Positions 27,746 to 39,391 are shown, numbered from the stretch's first letter. The stretch: 64,000 nucleotides of DNA from Novosphingobium sp. EMRT-2 (GCF_005145025.1 NZ_CP039695.1:2599501-2663500); one strand, 5' to 3'. Translations and numbers: made by a program. The notes: generated by a model not told the origin, from the sequence alone.

Positions 27746-27939
27746 GATGCCGTGCCCGCCTGGACGGCGGCGCCGCACCAGTCGGGATAGGAAGAGACGC
27801 CCATCTTGTCGCGCAGCCGGTCAATCCGTGTCTGATAGTGCTTCACCAGCCTGAAGGCGTCAGCCCTGGCAACGGCGGGCAGCGACGCCGCGCGCATGAT
27901 CGAGAGCTGGTGGTGATAAAGAAGATGATTAAGGTCCAT
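27742..27939 (-). CDS. Small protein of unknown function (first of a tiny-gene operon)
   Basis: A 65-residue protein beginning MDLNHLLYHHQLSIMRA and continuing with a predicted helix (LVKHYQTRIDRLRDKMG). Short proteins with this kind of start seem frequent in sphingomonads, but I know no function. GGAG lies 8 bases before the ATG. Its stop overlaps the next start. It is the first of three coupled small genes. Confidence 0.6.
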   Translation of the reverse strand: MDLNHLLYHHQLSIMRAASLPAVARADAFRLVKHYQTRIDRLRDKMGVSSYPDWCGAAVQAGTAS

Positions 27940-28052
27940 CGACGTGCTCCGGGCTACTGCGGGAGCGCGACGGTCTCTCAGCCACCCACGTGCAAGACGA
28001 TAATGGGCGATGGATCGGATATGGGGTGCCAGGGGCCGGATTGCAAGTGCAA

Positions 28053-28484
28053 TCAGGGCATGGGCCGGCGCGATTCAGCCTCCGCCCCATCTGGCAGGAA
28101 CGGCGCGGCGACGTCCCGGGGCACGCGCAGCAGGCGGCCCGAGGCGCGGTCCAGCAGCGCCCAGGTGGTGCGCGCGCTGACGATCACCTTGCCGGCGGCA
28201 TTGGTGAAGTCCACGCGCCGGTCGAACCGCGCGCCGGTGGGGCCTTCGGGGATGAAGGTTTCCGCCGTCACGCTTTCGCCCGCGCCGATATTGCCGCGAT
28301 AATCGATCTCGTGCCGGGTCACGACCCAGACATAGGCGGCCTGGTGCTCCGGCGCGGCCACCGCCTCCCAGTGCGCCACCGCGATGTCCTGCACCCATTG
28401 CAGCCACACCGCGTTGTTGACGTGGCCCAGTTCGTCGATGTGCTGCGGCGCGGCGGTGAAGGTCAGGCGGTGGCGGTTGCTCAT
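28053..28484 (-). CDS. Acyl-CoA thioesterase, 4HBT hot-dog family
   Basis: A 143-residue hot-dog-fold hydrolase of the 4-hydroxybenzoyl-CoA thioesterase/YbgC type. The active-site segment HIDELGHVNNAVWLQWVQDIA (first His at about residue 14) has the asparagine-rich form, and VVTRHEIDYRGNIGAGESV follows. The ATG at 28484 lies 10 bp after the oligopeptidase stop; an ATG at 28508 would overlap it. The acyl substrate is unknown. Confidence 0.88.
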   Translation of the reverse strand: MSNRHRLTFTAAPQHIDELGHVNNAVWLQWVQDIAVAHWEAVAAPEHQAAYVWVVTRHEIDYRGNIGAGESVTAETFIPEGPTGARFDRRVDFTNAAGKVIVSARTTWALLDRASGRLLRVPRDVAAPFLPDGAEAESRRPMP

Positions 28485-28494
28485 GCGCGCGGCC

Positions 28495-30570
28495 TCAGGC
28501 GTCCACACCCAGCTGCCACAGGATGAAGGCGAACTCCTCCGCCGTTTCCTTCAGGCTTTCGAACCGGCCGGATTTGCCGCCGTGGCCCGCGCCCATGTTG
28601 GTCTTGAGCAGCAGTTCGTGGCCGTCGGTCTTCAGCTCGCGCAGCTTCGCCACCCATTTTGCCGGCTCCCAATAGGTCACGCGCGGATCGTTGAGCCCGG
28701 CCGTCACCAGCAGCGGCGGATAGGCCTGGCGCTGCACCTGGTCATAGGGCGAATAGGACAGGATTAGCTCGAACGCGGCCTTGTCCTCGATCGGGTTGCC
28801 CCATTCGGGCCATTCGCCCGGCGTCAGCGGCAGGCTTTCGTCGAGCATGGTGTTGAGCACGTCGACGAAGGGCACATGCGCCGCCACCGCGCCCCACAGG
28901 CCGGGATCGGAATTGATCACCGCGCCCATCAGTTCGCCCCCGGCCGATCCGCCGGAAATGCTGATTCGGCCGGCTTGCGTGAACCCGCGCGCGATCAGGC
29001 CTTTGGCCACGTCCACGAAATCGTTGAAGGTGTTGGTGCGCTGTTCCAGCTTGCCCGCCTTGTACCACGCGCGGCCCAGATCGTCGCCGCCACGGATATG
29101 CGCGATGGCATAGGCGAAGCCGCGATCGACAAGGCTGAGGCGCGAGGTCGAGAAACCCGGGCCGATGGCGATGCCATAGGCGCCGTAGCCATAGAGGTGC
29201 AGCGGTCCGCCGGGCTTGCGGTCCTTGCGCCAGACCACGCTGACCGGAACCAGCGTGCCATCGCGCGCCGCGATGTCCAGCCGCGCGGTATCGTAGAGCG
29301 AGGCGTCGTAGCCCGAAGGGATTTCCTGCACCTTCAGCAGGGTGAGGCTGCGGGTGGCCACGTCGTAGTCATAGACCGAGGCCGGGCTGACCATCGATTC
29401 GTAGCCGACGCGCAGCACGGTCATGGCCCATTCGGGATTGTCGCCGAGGCTCGCCTCGTAGCTCGCTTCGGGGAACGCGATCGGCTCGACCCTGGCGGGA
29501 TCGTCGTAATAGTGCACCTCGATCCGGTCCAGCCCGCGCACCCGCCCTTCGACCACGTAGAAATCGCGGAACAGTTCGAACCCGGTCAGATAGAAATCGT
29601 CGCTTCCCGCGATCAGCGTGGTCCAGTTGCCCGGATCGGCGAGCGGCGCGGTGGCGAGGCGGAAGTTCTCGTGGGTGTCGTTGGTGTGGATGTAGAGCAC
29701 GCCGTCACGCTCATCGACGTCGTATTCTACCCCCTTCGCGCGGGGCTTGACGAGGATCGGCGGGGCCAGCGGATCGGCGGCGGGGATCAGGCGCGTCTCG
29801 CCGGTCTCGTGGTCGCCGGTCGAGACGATCAGCCACTTCTCGTTGGCCGAAAGCGCGGCGCCGACGCGGAAGCCCTCGTCATCCTCGTGGTACAGTTCGA
29901 TGTCGCTTTCGACCGGCTGGCCCAGCCAGTGCAGCCGCGCGTTGTCGGTGCGCCAGTTCTCGTTGGCGAGCGAATAGACGAGGCCCGTATCGTTCGCGAC
30001 CCAGATCAGGCCGGACAGCGTGCCCGGGATTTCATCGGGCAGCACTTCGCCGGTGGCGATCACCTTGATCCGCGCGGTGAAGCGCTCGGAGCCGTTGTCG
30101 TCCACCGACCAGGCCAGCCGCGTGCCGTCGTTCGAAACTGCGATCGCGCCCAGGCGGAAGTAGTCCAGCCCCTCGGCGAGCGCCACTTCATCGAGAATCA
30201 GCTCGTCGGCGCTGCCATCGTCCGCCGCGCCCACCGGGCGGCGCCACCACTTCTTGTACTCCGCGCCTTCCTCGAATTCGATCCAGTAGAGCCAGTGGCC
30301 GTCCTTCTGCGGCACCGACTTGTCCGCCTCCTTGATGCGCCCGCGCATTTCGCGGAACAGCGCGTCGATCACCGGCTGGCGATCGGCCATGCGGCTTTCG
30401 AACCACGCATTTTCGGCTTCGAGATGGGCGAGGACGGCCGTGTCGGTGACCTCGGGATAGCCGGGATCGCGCAGCCAGGCGTAATCGTCGGTGACGATGA
30501 TGCCATGGTGCGTGATGCTGTGCGGTTTCTTCGCGGCGACGGGAGGTGTGGCAATGCTCATTCCCCGCAT
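28495..30570 (-). CDS. Oligopeptidase B (S9 family)
   Basis: A 691-residue serine peptidase that cleaves short peptides after basic residues. A seven-bladed propeller (about 75-410) precedes the alpha/beta hydrolase domain. The catalytic triad is visible: Ser542 in GGSAGG, Asp628 in GLNDPRV and His663 in GAGHGGKSGR. The N-terminus begins KKPHSITHHGIIVTDDYAWL, a family signature. ATG at 30570 has GGAGG 9 bases upstream and was preferred to 30561. No signal peptide, so it is cytoplasmic. The thioesterase gene is likely cotranscribed. Confidence 0.94.
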   Translation of the reverse strand: MRGMSIATPPVAAKKPHSITHHGIIVTDDYAWLRDPGYPEVTDTAVLAHLEAENAWFESRMADRQPVIDALFREMRGRIKEADKSVPQKDGHWLYWIEFEEGAEYKKWWRRPVGAADDGSADELILDEVALAEGLDYFRLGAIAVSNDGTRLAWSVDDNGSERFTARIKVIATGEVLPDEIPGTLSGLIWVANDTGLVYSLANENWRTDNARLHWLGQPVESDIELYHEDDEGFRVGAALSANEKWLIVSTGDHETGETRLIPAADPLAPPILVKPRAKGVEYDVDERDGVLYIHTNDTHENFRLATAPLADPGNWTTLIAGSDDFYLTGFELFRDFYVVEGRVRGLDRIEVHYYDDPARVEPIAFPEASYEASLGDNPEWAMTVLRVGYESMVSPASVYDYDVATRSLTLLKVQEIPSGYDASLYDTARLDIAARDGTLVPVSVVWRKDRKPGGPLHLYGYGAYGIAIGPGFSTSRLSLVDRGFAYAIAHIRGGDDLGRAWYKAGKLEQRTNTFNDFVDVAKGLIARGFTQAGRISISGGSAGGELMGAVINSDPGLWGAVAAHVPFVDVLNTMLDESLPLTPGEWPEWGNPIEDKAAFELILSYSPYDQVQRQAYPPLLVTAGLNDPRVTYWEPAKWVAKLRELKTDGHELLLKTNMGAGHGGKSGRFESLKETAEEFAFILWQLGVDA

Positions 30571-30625
30571 CTATGTTGCCTCCATGATGCCCGCAAGGCG
30601 GGCTGCCTTCATTCAGGACGATCCC

Positions 30626-32431
30626 ATGTTGATGCACACTCACGAAGCCCGCCTCGATGCCCTGCGCAAGCAACTGGCGCAGGACGGCCTCGATGGCTTC
30701 GTCATCCCGATTTCCGACGAGCACATGAGCGAATATGTCGGCGCCTATGCCCAGCGGCTGGCGTGGCTGACCGGCTTCGGCGGCTCGGCCGGCACCGCGG
30801 TCGTGCTCAAGGACGAGGCCGCGATCTTCGTCGACGGGCGCTATACCCTGCAAGTGCGCGAGCAGGTCGATGGCCGGCTCTACAGCTATCAGTCGGTGCC
30901 GCAGACCAGCCCCGCCGCGTGGCTGGGCGACCATGCGCCCGAAGGCGCGCGGATCGGCTATGACGCCTGGCTGCACGGCCGGCCGTGGGTGGAATCGGTG
31001 GCGAGCGCGCTGTCCGTGCGCGGTGCGCGGCTGGTGCCGGTGGAGTCGAATCCCGTTGACGCGGTCTGGGCGGACCGGCCCGCGCCTTCGATCGCGCCGG
31101 CGCTGGTCCACGCTGAGGAACACGCTGGCCAGTCCGCCTCCGAAAAGCGCGCGGCCGTTGCGGAATGGCTGGCGGAGCGCAAGCTGGACGCGGTCGTCGT
31201 GTCCGCGCTCGATTCGATCGCCTGGCTGCTCAATATCCGGGGCGCGGATGTGGATCGCACGCCGCTGGCGCTGTCGTTCGTGCTGGCGCACGCCGATGGC
31301 ACCGCCGATCTGTTCATTGCGCCCGAAAAGGTCACGCCGGCGCTGGTCCAGCACCTGGGCAACGCGGTGCGCATCCATGATCGCGAGGGGTTCGTGCCCG
31401 CGCTGGAGGCGATGGCGGGCAAGCGCATCGCGGTTGACCCGGAGCGCGCCGTCGCCGCGATCTTCGCCACGCTCGATCGTGCCGGGGCCAAGACCATTGC
31501 GCTGACCGATCCCGTGGTGCTGCCCAAGGCGATCAAGAACGAGGTCGAGAAGGCGGGCCAGCGCGCGGCGCAGGCGCGGGATGGGGCGGCGGTTTCGCGC
31601 TTCCTGCACTGGCTCTCGGTGGAAGCGCCGCGCGGCGGCGTGACCGAACTGGCGGCGGCCGACCGGCTCGAAGCCTTCCGCGCCGAAGGCGGATTGCTGC
31701 GCGACCTGTCGTTCGACACGATCTCCGGCGCGGGGCCGAACGGCGCGGTCGTCCACTATCGCGTCAGCGAGGAAACCAGTCGCACGCTGGAGCCGAACAG
31801 CGTCTATCTCGTCGATTCGGGCGCGCAGTATGTCGATGGCACCACCGACATCACCCGCACGGTCTGGGTCGGTCCGGAGCAGCCGCCGGCGGAGGTCCGA
31901 GACCGCTTCACCCGCGTGCTCAAGGGCCATATCGCGCTGGCCCGGGCGGTGTTTCCCAAGGGCACGGCCGGCAGCCAGCTCGACAGCTTCGCCCGCCAGT
32001 TCCTGTGGTCGGCGGGGCTGGACTACGCGCACGGCACCGGCCACGGCGTCGGCAGCTTCCTGTCGGTGCACGAAGGGCCACAGCGCATCGCCAAGGCCGC
32101 GGGCGGGCAGGCCGGCACGGGACAGGTGCTGATGCCGGGCATGATCCTGTCGAACGAGCCGGGCTACTACAAGACCGGCGCCTATGGCATCCGCATAGAA
32201 AACCTGGTGCTGGTGGAGCCGCGCGACATTGCCGGCGCGGAAGGCGATTTCTACGGCTTCGAGACGCTGACGCACGTTCCGATCGACCGGAATCTGGTGG
32301 ATGTCGCCCTGCTCGCGCCCGAAGAGCGGGACTGGTGGAACACCTACCATGCGCGCACGCTCGCGCTGCTTTCTCCCCAGCTCGAAGGTGCGGATCGCGG
32401 CTGGCTGGAAAGCGCCTGCGCGCCGCTTTGA
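30626..32431 (+). CDS. Xaa-Pro aminopeptidase (M24B)
   Basis: A 601-residue aminopeptidase P of the long, eukaryote-like form: two creatinase-like N-terminal domains (about 5-150 and 155-305) and a pita-bread metallopeptidase domain (about 310-540). Metal ligands are visible in VYLVDSGAQYVDGTTDITRT (two Asp), GTGHGVGSF (His), NEPGYYKTGAYGIRIEN (Glu, Glu). ATG at 30626 was chosen because IQDDP upstream covers its ribosome site; the frame runs further upstream into the divergent oligopeptidase gene. Confidence 0.94.
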   Translation: MLMHTHEARLDALRKQLAQDGLDGFVIPISDEHMSEYVGAYAQRLAWLTGFGGSAGTAVVLKDEAAIFVDGRYTLQVREQVDGRLYSYQSVPQTSPAAWLGDHAPEGARIGYDAWLHGRPWVESVASALSVRGARLVPVESNPVDAVWADRPAPSIAPALVHAEEHAGQSASEKRAAVAEWLAERKLDAVVVSALDSIAWLLNIRGADVDRTPLALSFVLAHADGTADLFIAPEKVTPALVQHLGNAVRIHDREGFVPALEAMAGKRIAVDPERAVAAIFATLDRAGAKTIALTDPVVLPKAIKNEVEKAGQRAAQARDGAAVSRFLHWLSVEAPRGGVTELAAADRLEAFRAEGGLLRDLSFDTISGAGPNGAVVHYRVSEETSRTLEPNSVYLVDSGAQYVDGTTDITRTVWVGPEQPPAEVRDRFTRVLKGHIALARAVFPKGTAGSQLDSFARQFLWSAGLDYAHGTGHGVGSFLSVHEGPQRIAKAAGGQAGTGQVLMPGMILSNEPGYYKTGAYGIRIENLVLVEPRDIAGAEGDFYGFETLTHVPIDRNLVDVALLAPEERDWWNTYHARTLALLSPQLEGADRGWLESACAPL

Positions 32432-32489
32432 GAGGCGATATGTTCGTGTTATGTTCCAGCCATCATGATTCGCTGAAGGGAGAGTTTAG

Positions 32490-32870
32490 ATGATCGGATA
32501 CGTAACGCTGGGCACCAACGATCTGGAACGCGGCGCGAAGTTCTATGATGCGCTGACCGCGGAACTGGGCGTGGGCCGGATGATGGAATGGGATGGCGCG
32601 ATTGCCTGGGGTGCGCCCGGCGGTGGCGCGGGCATCGGCCTGACCAAGCCCTTCGACGGCAATGCCGCCTCGGTCGGCAATGGCGTGATGGTGGCGTTCG
32701 AGGCGAAGGACAAGGAACAGGTGGCCCGGCTGCACGCGATCGCGCTGGCCAACGGCGGTACCTGCGAAGGCGAACCGGGGCCGCGCGGCGATGGCGGGTT
32801 CTATGCCGCCTATTTCCGCGATCCCGATGGCAACAAGCTCAACGCCTTCCTTATGGCGGCCCCGGAATGA
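32490..32870 (+). CDS. VOC-family (glyoxalase-like) protein
   Basis: A 126-residue vicinal-oxygen-chelate protein: MIGYVTLGTNDLERGAKFYDAL at the start and YFRDPDGNKLNAF at the end are the paired beta-alpha-beta signatures of the fold. It could be a lyase, a dioxygenase-like or a binding protein; the substrate is not evident. Its stop overlaps the next gene (ATGA), linking it to the cupin. Confidence 0.88.
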   Translation: MIGYVTLGTNDLERGAKFYDALTAELGVGRMMEWDGAIAWGAPGGGAGIGLTKPFDGNAASVGNGVMVAFEAKDKEQVARLHAIALANGGTCEGEPGPRGDGGFYAAYFRDPDGNKLNAFLMAAPE

Positions 32871-33289
32871 CGGAGATCGGGGCCGGCCACCGGCTGGCGG
32901 AGAACCCTGTCCATCTCGGCCTCGGCGCACGCGCCGTGGCCGAGCCGGCCTTCACCGGGATGGAATGGTATGCCGGCTATGTCGCGCGCCATGCCGGTGA
33001 CGGGAAGGAAGGGCGGCTGGTCAACCTGTTCCGTTTCGCCGAAAGCTGGGACAGCTGGGAAATGCACCCGGCTGGCGACGAAGTGGTGCTGTGCCTGTCG
33101 GGCGGGATCGTGCTGCATCAGGAGTTTCCCGACGGCCGGCTGGAGCAGGTCCGGCTCGTGCCCGGCGAATATGCGATCAATCCGCCGGGCGTGTGGCACA
33201 CCGCCGATATCGTCGCCACGGATGCCGCGGGCGAGGCATCGGCGCTGTTCATCACGGCGGGCATCGGGACCGAGCATCGCGCCCGCTGA
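32867..33289 (+). CDS. Cupin-domain protein
   Basis: A 140-residue single-cupin protein. The first cupin motif is WEMHPAGDEVVLCLSGG (His and Glu possible metal ligands) and the second is PGEYAINPPGVWHTADI with His. It may bind a metal and act as a sugar or small-molecule binder, isomerase or dioxygenase. The 4-base overlap with the VOC gene suggests that both act on the same compound. Confidence 0.82.
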   Translation: MTEIGAGHRLAENPVHLGLGARAVAEPAFTGMEWYAGYVARHAGDGKEGRLVNLFRFAESWDSWEMHPAGDEVVLCLSGGIVLHQEFPDGRLEQVRLVPGEYAINPPGVWHTADIVATDAAGEASALFITAGIGTEHRAR

Positions 33290-33538
33290 CGACGCGGTAA
33301 AGGGGCCAGGCGGGGCGTTCGCTTGCCGCCACATGAACGGTCTCTTTCAAACGCGACAAATTACGACAATGTCGGGCCGGCGCCGGGATATTTGCGCGAC
33401 AACTGCTTCCTATACCCTGCTCATGGACGTTGCGAAGGCCGCCAGCCTCCCCTGAAGGGGTTCCCCTCCCTCCCTCTCGCCCCTTCATGGCGGCCCCGCA
33501 ACGCCCTCCCCTTGCTGCACACACGGGAGTCAGGATCG

Positions 33539-34186
33539 ATGAAGAAGATTGTTCTGGGCATTTCCGCCGCCGCGCTCGCGCTCGGCGCCGGCGCCCTCTA
33601 TGCCGCCGCGCCCGAAGGTCCGGCGGGTGATGTCACCTGGGCCGAAGCCAAGGCCAAGGCCGACGAGATGTGGGCTAAGCTCGACGTCAACAAGGACGGC
33701 AAGCTCGACCAGGCCGATCGCGATGCCAAGGTCCTGCAGAAGTTCGACGCGATCGATACCAACCACGATGGCTCGATCAGCCGCGACGAGTTTCTGGCCC
33801 ATCACAACGCGATGCGCGGCCCCGGTGCCGATGGTCCGGGCGCCGGTCCGGGCCAAGGCCATCGCTGGCATCGCGGCGGACGCGGCGGTCCGCAAGGACG
33901 TGGCCCCGGTCCGGACGGCCCGGCTATGCATGGCGGCATGATGGGCGGTCCCGGCATGGTGCTGCGCATGGCGGATGCCAACAAGGATGGCGTTGTGACC
34001 AAGGCCGAGTACGATGCGGCTGTGAAGGCGCATTTCGACAGGGTCGATACCAACCATGACGGCAAGATCAGCAAGGAAGAACGCAAGGCCGCGCGCGATG
34101 CCATGCGCGCCCGCTTTGGCCGAGGGCCGGGCGGGCCGGGTGCCGCCGGCGACGATGCGCCTCCGCCGCCGCCTCCGGGCGAATGA
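33539..34186 (+). CDS. Exported EF-hand protein with four calcium loops
   Basis: A 215-residue protein with a signal peptide (MKKIVLGISAAALALGAGALYA). Four EF-hand loops are visible in two pairs: DVNKDGKLDQAD and DTNHDGSISRDE (about 50-90), then DANKDGVVTKAE and DTNHDGKISKEE (about 140-185). The pairs are separated by a glycine/proline/histidine-rich linker with several methionines. The C-terminus is proline-rich. It should be a periplasmic calcium buffer or sensor. The response regulator gene starts 18 bp after its stop, so the three genes 33.5-36.4 kb are probably one operon. Confidence 0.86.
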   Translation: MKKIVLGISAAALALGAGALYAAAPEGPAGDVTWAEAKAKADEMWAKLDVNKDGKLDQADRDAKVLQKFDAIDTNHDGSISRDEFLAHHNAMRGPGADGPGAGPGQGHRWHRGGRGGPQGRGPGPDGPAMHGGMMGGPGMVLRMADANKDGVVTKAEYDAAVKAHFDRVDTNHDGKISKEERKAARDAMRARFGRGPGGPGAAGDDAPPPPPPGE

Positions 34187-34204
34187 CGGGGAGCGGCGAA
34201 GCGC

Positions 34205-34936
34205 ATGAACGAACCTTCGCCGATCCGGGTCCTGCTCGTCGACGATGAGGCGGCCCTGCGCGAGCCCCTGGCGGACTACCTCGTTCGCCAGGGGTTTGCC
34301 GTGACGCAGGCCGGCACCGCCGCCGAGGCACGCAGCCGTCTGGTCGAGGCCGCGTTCGACATCGTGCTGCTCGACATCATGATGCCGGGCGAGGACGGGC
34401 TTTCGCTGTGCCGCCATCTGGTCGAGGCGCGGCAGATCCCGGTCATCTTCATCACCGCCAAGGGTGAAGCCACTGATCGCATCGTCGGGTTGGAAATCGG
34501 CGCCGACGACTACGTGGTCAAGCCGTTCGATCCGCGCGAACTGGTCGCGCGCGTGCGCAGCGTGCTGCGGCGCGCGGTGCGGCAGGCGGCGGAACCGGCC
34601 GACGCGGTGGTCTATGAATTCGAAGGCTGGCAGCTCGATCCGCTCAAGCGCCGGCTGACCGATCCGGAAGGCGCGCTGGTCGCGATCTCCTCCGCCGAGT
34701 TCCGCCTGCTGATGGCCTTCCTCGATCATCCGCGCCAGGTGCTCGATCGCGATCGTCTGCTCGACATGGTGCAGGGGCGCGAGGCGCACCTGTTCGATCG
34801 CGCGGTCGACAACCAGATCAGCCGCCTGCGCCGCAAGGTGGAGGTGGATAGCCGCAATCCGCAACTGATCCAGACGGTCTGGGGCGGTGGCTACATGCTG
34901 GCCACCGAAGTGCGCAAGATCGCGTCGCGGGGGTAG
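34205..34936 (+). CDS. OmpR-family response regulator
   Basis: A 243-residue DNA-binding response regulator. The receiver domain has the acidic pair in LLVDDEAALRE, the phosphorylated Asp57 in LLDIMMPGEDG, and K in VVKPFDPREL. The winged-helix output domain (about 140-235) includes DRAVDNQISRLRRKVE and WGGGYML. It is preceded by an EF-hand gene and followed 4 bp later by its kinase, suggesting regulation of, or by, the calcium-binding protein. Confidence 0.94.
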   Translation: MNEPSPIRVLLVDDEAALREPLADYLVRQGFAVTQAGTAAEARSRLVEAAFDIVLLDIMMPGEDGLSLCRHLVEARQIPVIFITAKGEATDRIVGLEIGADDYVVKPFDPRELVARVRSVLRRAVRQAAEPADAVVYEFEGWQLDPLKRRLTDPEGALVAISSAEFRLLMAFLDHPRQVLDRDRLLDMVQGREAHLFDRAVDNQISRLRRKVEVDSRNPQLIQTVWGGGYMLATEVRKIASRG

Positions 34937-34940
34937 TCGC

Positions 34941-36446
34941 TTGTTTCGAGACCTGCCCCGCGCCTTTTCCCGTTTCGTGCCCTGGCCGCGCAGCTTGCAG
35001 GGGCAGATGCTATTCGCCATCGCCATCGCCCTGTTGATCGCGCAGAGCCTTTCGGCGGCGCTTATCTGGCGCGCGCAGCATGAACGGCACGTGGGCGCGC
35101 TGGTGAACTCCGCCGCCTTCCGTCTGCTTGGCCCTCCGCTCTATGGCGCGGAGGGCGGCGAACGGAGCGGAATGCGGCGCGATCGCTGGCCGGAAGCGCG
35201 CGAAGGCGGCCCTCCGGGGGCGCCCGGCTTCCGGCGTCGTCCGCCGCCGCCCGATGACGGCTACAGGCTGCCACGCCCCTTGCGCGTGCGCGTGGATAAC
35301 GCCAGCCCCGAACAGCCCGGCGACCGGCGCATCGCCGCAGCCGAGAAGAATCTGACCGAAGTGCTGGAAAACCAGGGCGTCGCGGTGTCACAAGTGGTCG
35401 TGCTCGAACGCGATCCCCATCAGGACAGCGTGATTGCCGAATGGTGGGAACAGCAACGCCACCGCTTCGCCGCCTTCAGCAATGGCGAACCGCCGCCGCG
35501 CCTGGTGATCGCCTCGTTCAAGCGCTCCGACGGCACGTGGCTGTCCGCGCGCGTCCTGACGCCGGCGGGCGAGCGGCAGTTGCTGATCTCGTTGCTGTGG
35601 CAGACCGTGCTGTTGTACCTCGTCCTCATCGGCGCGGTGGCGCTGATCCTGCGTCGCATCGCGCAGCCGCTCAAGGCGCTGACGCGGCGGGTGGAGGCCT
35701 TCGCCCGCGACCGCAGCGTCGATGGGCAGCTCGTCCCCGGCGGGCCGGAAGACATCCGCCGCCTGATCGAGGCGCACAACGCGATGGAAGCACGCATCGC
35801 CGGGCTGCTCGACGAAAAGGACGTGATGCTGGGGGCGATCGGCCACGATCTGAAAACGCCGCTGGCGGCGCTGCGCGTGCGGATCGAGGCGGTGGAGGAC
35901 GATGCCGAGCGCGGCCGGATGGCCAAGGTGATCGAGGACATCAACCGCTCGCTCGACGATATTCTTTCGCTGGCGCGCGTCGGCCGCCCGTCCGATCCGC
36001 TGGAAATGACCGAACTGTCCGCGCTGGTGGCCGATGTGGCCGACGAGTTCGAGGACATGGGCGAGGACGTGACGCTGGGCGATACCGCGCGCATCGTCCT
36101 GCCGGTGCGGGCCACCTGGCTGCGCCGCGCGATGCGCAACCTGGTGTCCAACGCCCTGCGCTATGGCCAGCGCGCGCGCGTATCGCTGGCGCGCGAGGGC
36201 AATCAGGCGGTGCTGCGGGTCGAGGATGACGGGCCGGGGATTCCCGAAGGCGAGATCGCCCGGATGATGGAGCCGTTCACGCGGCTGGAAGCCTCGCGCA
36301 ATACCGCGACCGGCGGCACCGGGCTGGGGCTGACGCTGGCGCGGGCCATCGCCGACCAGCACGGCGGATCGCTCGTGCTGGCCAATCGCGTGGAAGCGGG
36401 CCGGATCGCAGGGCTGGTGGCGACGCTGCGCCTGCCCGTGACGTGA
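34941..36446 (+). CDS. Sensor histidine kinase, partner of the preceding regulator
   Basis: A 501-residue kinase. Membrane helices near 24-44 and 212-235 flank a periplasmic sensor that holds an arginine/proline-rich insertion (FRRRPPPPDDGYRL). HAMP follows, then HisKA with His302 in IGHDLKTPLAALR, and the ATPase with N box RNLVSNALRYG and G boxes DDGPGIPEGE and TGGTGLGLTLA. The TTG at 34941 was chosen because a GGGGG site lies 4-8 bases upstream across the regulator stop; an ATG at 35007 would cut into the first membrane helix. Confidence 0.92.
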   Translation: MFRDLPRAFSRFVPWPRSLQGQMLFAIAIALLIAQSLSAALIWRAQHERHVGALVNSAAFRLLGPPLYGAEGGERSGMRRDRWPEAREGGPPGAPGFRRRPPPPDDGYRLPRPLRVRVDNASPEQPGDRRIAAAEKNLTEVLENQGVAVSQVVVLERDPHQDSVIAEWWEQQRHRFAAFSNGEPPPRLVIASFKRSDGTWLSARVLTPAGERQLLISLLWQTVLLYLVLIGAVALILRRIAQPLKALTRRVEAFARDRSVDGQLVPGGPEDIRRLIEAHNAMEARIAGLLDEKDVMLGAIGHDLKTPLAALRVRIEAVEDDAERGRMAKVIEDINRSLDDILSLARVGRPSDPLEMTELSALVADVADEFEDMGEDVTLGDTARIVLPVRATWLRRAMRNLVSNALRYGQRARVSLAREGNQAVLRVEDDGPGIPEGEIARMMEPFTRLEASRNTATGGTGLGLTLARAIADQHGGSLVLANRVEAGRIAGLVATLRLPVT

Positions 36447-36454
36447 CAGAAATA

Positions 36455-36590
36455 TCCCGGCACGCACGGGGCCTGCCGGGATGGAGTTTTATGCCAAGCT
36501 GCTAAGATGCTGACGCATCACAGCTTGGAAATGCTCAAGCGCCGCACGGGCTTGACCCAAATGCGGTGCGTGATGCTCACCGCATTTGGG
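36455..36590. terminator. Three successive hairpins between convergent genes
   Basis: TCCCGGCA/TGCCGGGA (36455-36481), CCAAGCTG/CAGCTTGG (36494-36528) and a perfect 13-bp pair CCCAAATGCGGTG (36556-36568) with CACCGCATTTGGG (36578-36590). The last sits directly beside the aminopeptidase stop. None has a proper T run. Together they probably end both transcripts. Confidence 0.5.
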
Positions 36591-36591
36591 C

Positions 36592-39261
<2,670 letters not shown>

Positions 39262-39325
39262 GAAAGCCTTTCCGGAAATGGAAAATGCGCCTGCCTAGGG
39301 CCTAACCGGTTTCATGCGCAACCGC

Positions 39326-39357
39326 GTTCGACGAACACGCGATGGTGTTCGTCGAAC
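39326..39357. terminator. 13-bp perfect hairpin between herA-like and aminopeptidase genes
   Basis: GTTCGACGAACAC (39326-39338) pairs with GTGTTCGTCGAAC (39345-39357) around a 6-base loop. It lies 35 bp after the stop of the HerA-like gene and 65 bp before the aminopeptidase start on the same strand. It may terminate the first or control the second. No T run follows. Confidence 0.5.
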
Positions 39358-39391
39358 ATGCGTGGTCACAATGGGCGGCCACGCGGAGCGA

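Noticed and set aside
27594-27824. 76-codon minus-strand frame inside the tiny-gene operon
   Set aside because: It overlaps two better-supported frames and reads as Arg/Gly/Pro-rich shadow sequence; the coupled set of three explains the region.
28876-30963. 695-codon open frame antisense to oligopeptidase B
   Set aside because: Low-complexity translation with no domain; the sense frame has an intact catalytic triad.
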